Positions 7,558 through 7,764 of a DNA stretch of 7,764 nt are shown here, piece by piece. The position numbers and the translations under genes were made by a program. The notes beneath the pieces are model-generated. The model did not search any database, was not told the DNA's origin, and saw only the letters and a list, made by a program, of their open reading frames with translations. Where the stretch lies: the NCBI GenBank assembly GCA_025350445.1, contig JANXXV010000864.1:1-7764 (forward strand), written 5' to 3'. The DNA comes from Bryobacteraceae bacterium. Its GTDB lineage: Bacteria; Acidobacteriota; Terriglobia; Bryobacterales; Bryobacteraceae. The stretch's first letter is position 1. Every line of letters begins with the position of its first letter.

Positions 7558-7764
7558 TGCTTCCCCTCTTCCGCCGCTTTTGGTCTCACTGCGATCTCAC
7601 CCGCCGATTCATGCTTCGGTCCCAGGCCCAGGCCGATGAGCGAACGTGCGCCGATCTTCCCATCGGGCGTGAGCTTGTTGTCCGTTTGAAACCGCTTCAA
7701 CGCATCCACGGAATCGGCGCCCCATGCCCCGATAGGCTCGCCTTTGTAGTAGCCCTTGTCGGCG
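7554..7764 (-). CDS. Peptidoglycan-binding domain protein, C-terminal part (5' end outside window)
   Basis: A - strand frame is open from the right edge (first full codon at 7763) to TGA at 7556-7554 and encodes 69 residues. Residues 4-50 read as a PG_binding_1-type repeat: [12 protein letters not shown], then [19 protein letters not shown], then [11 protein letters not shown]. The pattern of YxG then W/G then ALKRFQ then GLxxDGxIG is the usual signature of these three-helix wall-binding modules. A charged tail of about 19 residues ends the protein. The N-terminal part, which would show any signal peptide or catalytic domain, lies outside the window, so enzyme or pure binding function cannot be decided. 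The stop overlaps the ald start by 4 nt (ATGA), placing it as an upstream gene of the same operon. Confidence 0.8.
   Translation of the reverse strand, partial: ADKGYYKGEPIGAWGADSVDALKRFQTDNKLTPDGKIGARSLIGLGLGPKHESAGEIAVRPKAAEEGKQ
7563..7568 (-). promoter_or_regulatory. Ribosome binding site of ald, inside the upstream gene
   Basis: On the - strand GAGGGG precedes ATG 7557 by 5 nt. It lies within the last codons of the peptidoglycan-binding gene (EEGKQ), so the two genes are packed for coupled translation, and it supports this ATG as the ald start. Confidence 0.7.

Noticed and set aside
1..7764. Mobile elements, CRISPR arrays, tRNA or rRNA genes, riboswitches
   Set aside because: I saw no transposase or integrase product, no regularly spaced repeats, and no cloverleaf or conserved RNA motif; nearly every base is accounted for by protein genes.

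Overview
The window is dense, ordinary-looking chromosomal DNA from a moderately GC-rich Gram-negative bacterium. It most likely comes from an Acidobacteria lineage such as Solibacter or Bryobacter. The main clue is the 1161-residue outer-membrane protein, with a signal peptide, carboxypeptidase-like regulatory domain, plug and Oar-like beta-barrel; this architecture is heavily expanded in soil Acidobacteria. The exported beta-propeller-like protein fits the same picture. The taxonomic call is an inference from gene style, not from a marker gene.

Layout, left to right: (1) the 3' end of an ABC-F ATPase gene on the + strand (to 394). (2) A 17-nt convergent gap with a perfect 11-bp inverted repeat (371-405), probably a shared terminator. 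(3) The large TonB-dependent-receptor-like gene on the - strand (412-3897). (4) A 94-nt divergent intergenic region (3898-3991) with ribosome binding sites at both edges, a possible extended -10 element and GTTC/GAAC repeats. (5) A MrfB/YprB-like DEDD exonuclease with a C-terminal TPR-like region on the + strand (3992-5266), whose 3' end overlaps the next gene tail-to-tail by 21 nt. (6) Three - strand genes reading leftward from the right edge: a peptidoglycan-binding-domain protein (5' end outside the window, ends 7554), alanine dehydrogenase ald (6445-7557), and an exported beta-propeller-like protein of unknown function (5246-6448).

Each of the last three genes overlaps the next by exactly 4 nt (ATGA and GTGA), so they very probably form one translationally coupled operon. 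The operon joins a wall-binding protein, an alanine-metabolising enzyme and a secreted protein of unknown role; a cell-wall or alanine theme is possible but unproven. The exonuclease is a probable DNA-repair nuclease, and its expected helicase partner (MrfA/YprA) is not in the window.

I found no mobile element, CRISPR array, rRNA or tRNA. No gene is visibly broken; the two edge genes are cut only by the window ends. There is no gene-free stretch over 300 nt. I did not find a clearly new multi-gene system. The best leads are the coupled operon with its uncharacterised secreted protein, the MrfB-like nuclease without its helicase, and the repeat-rich divergent promoter region.
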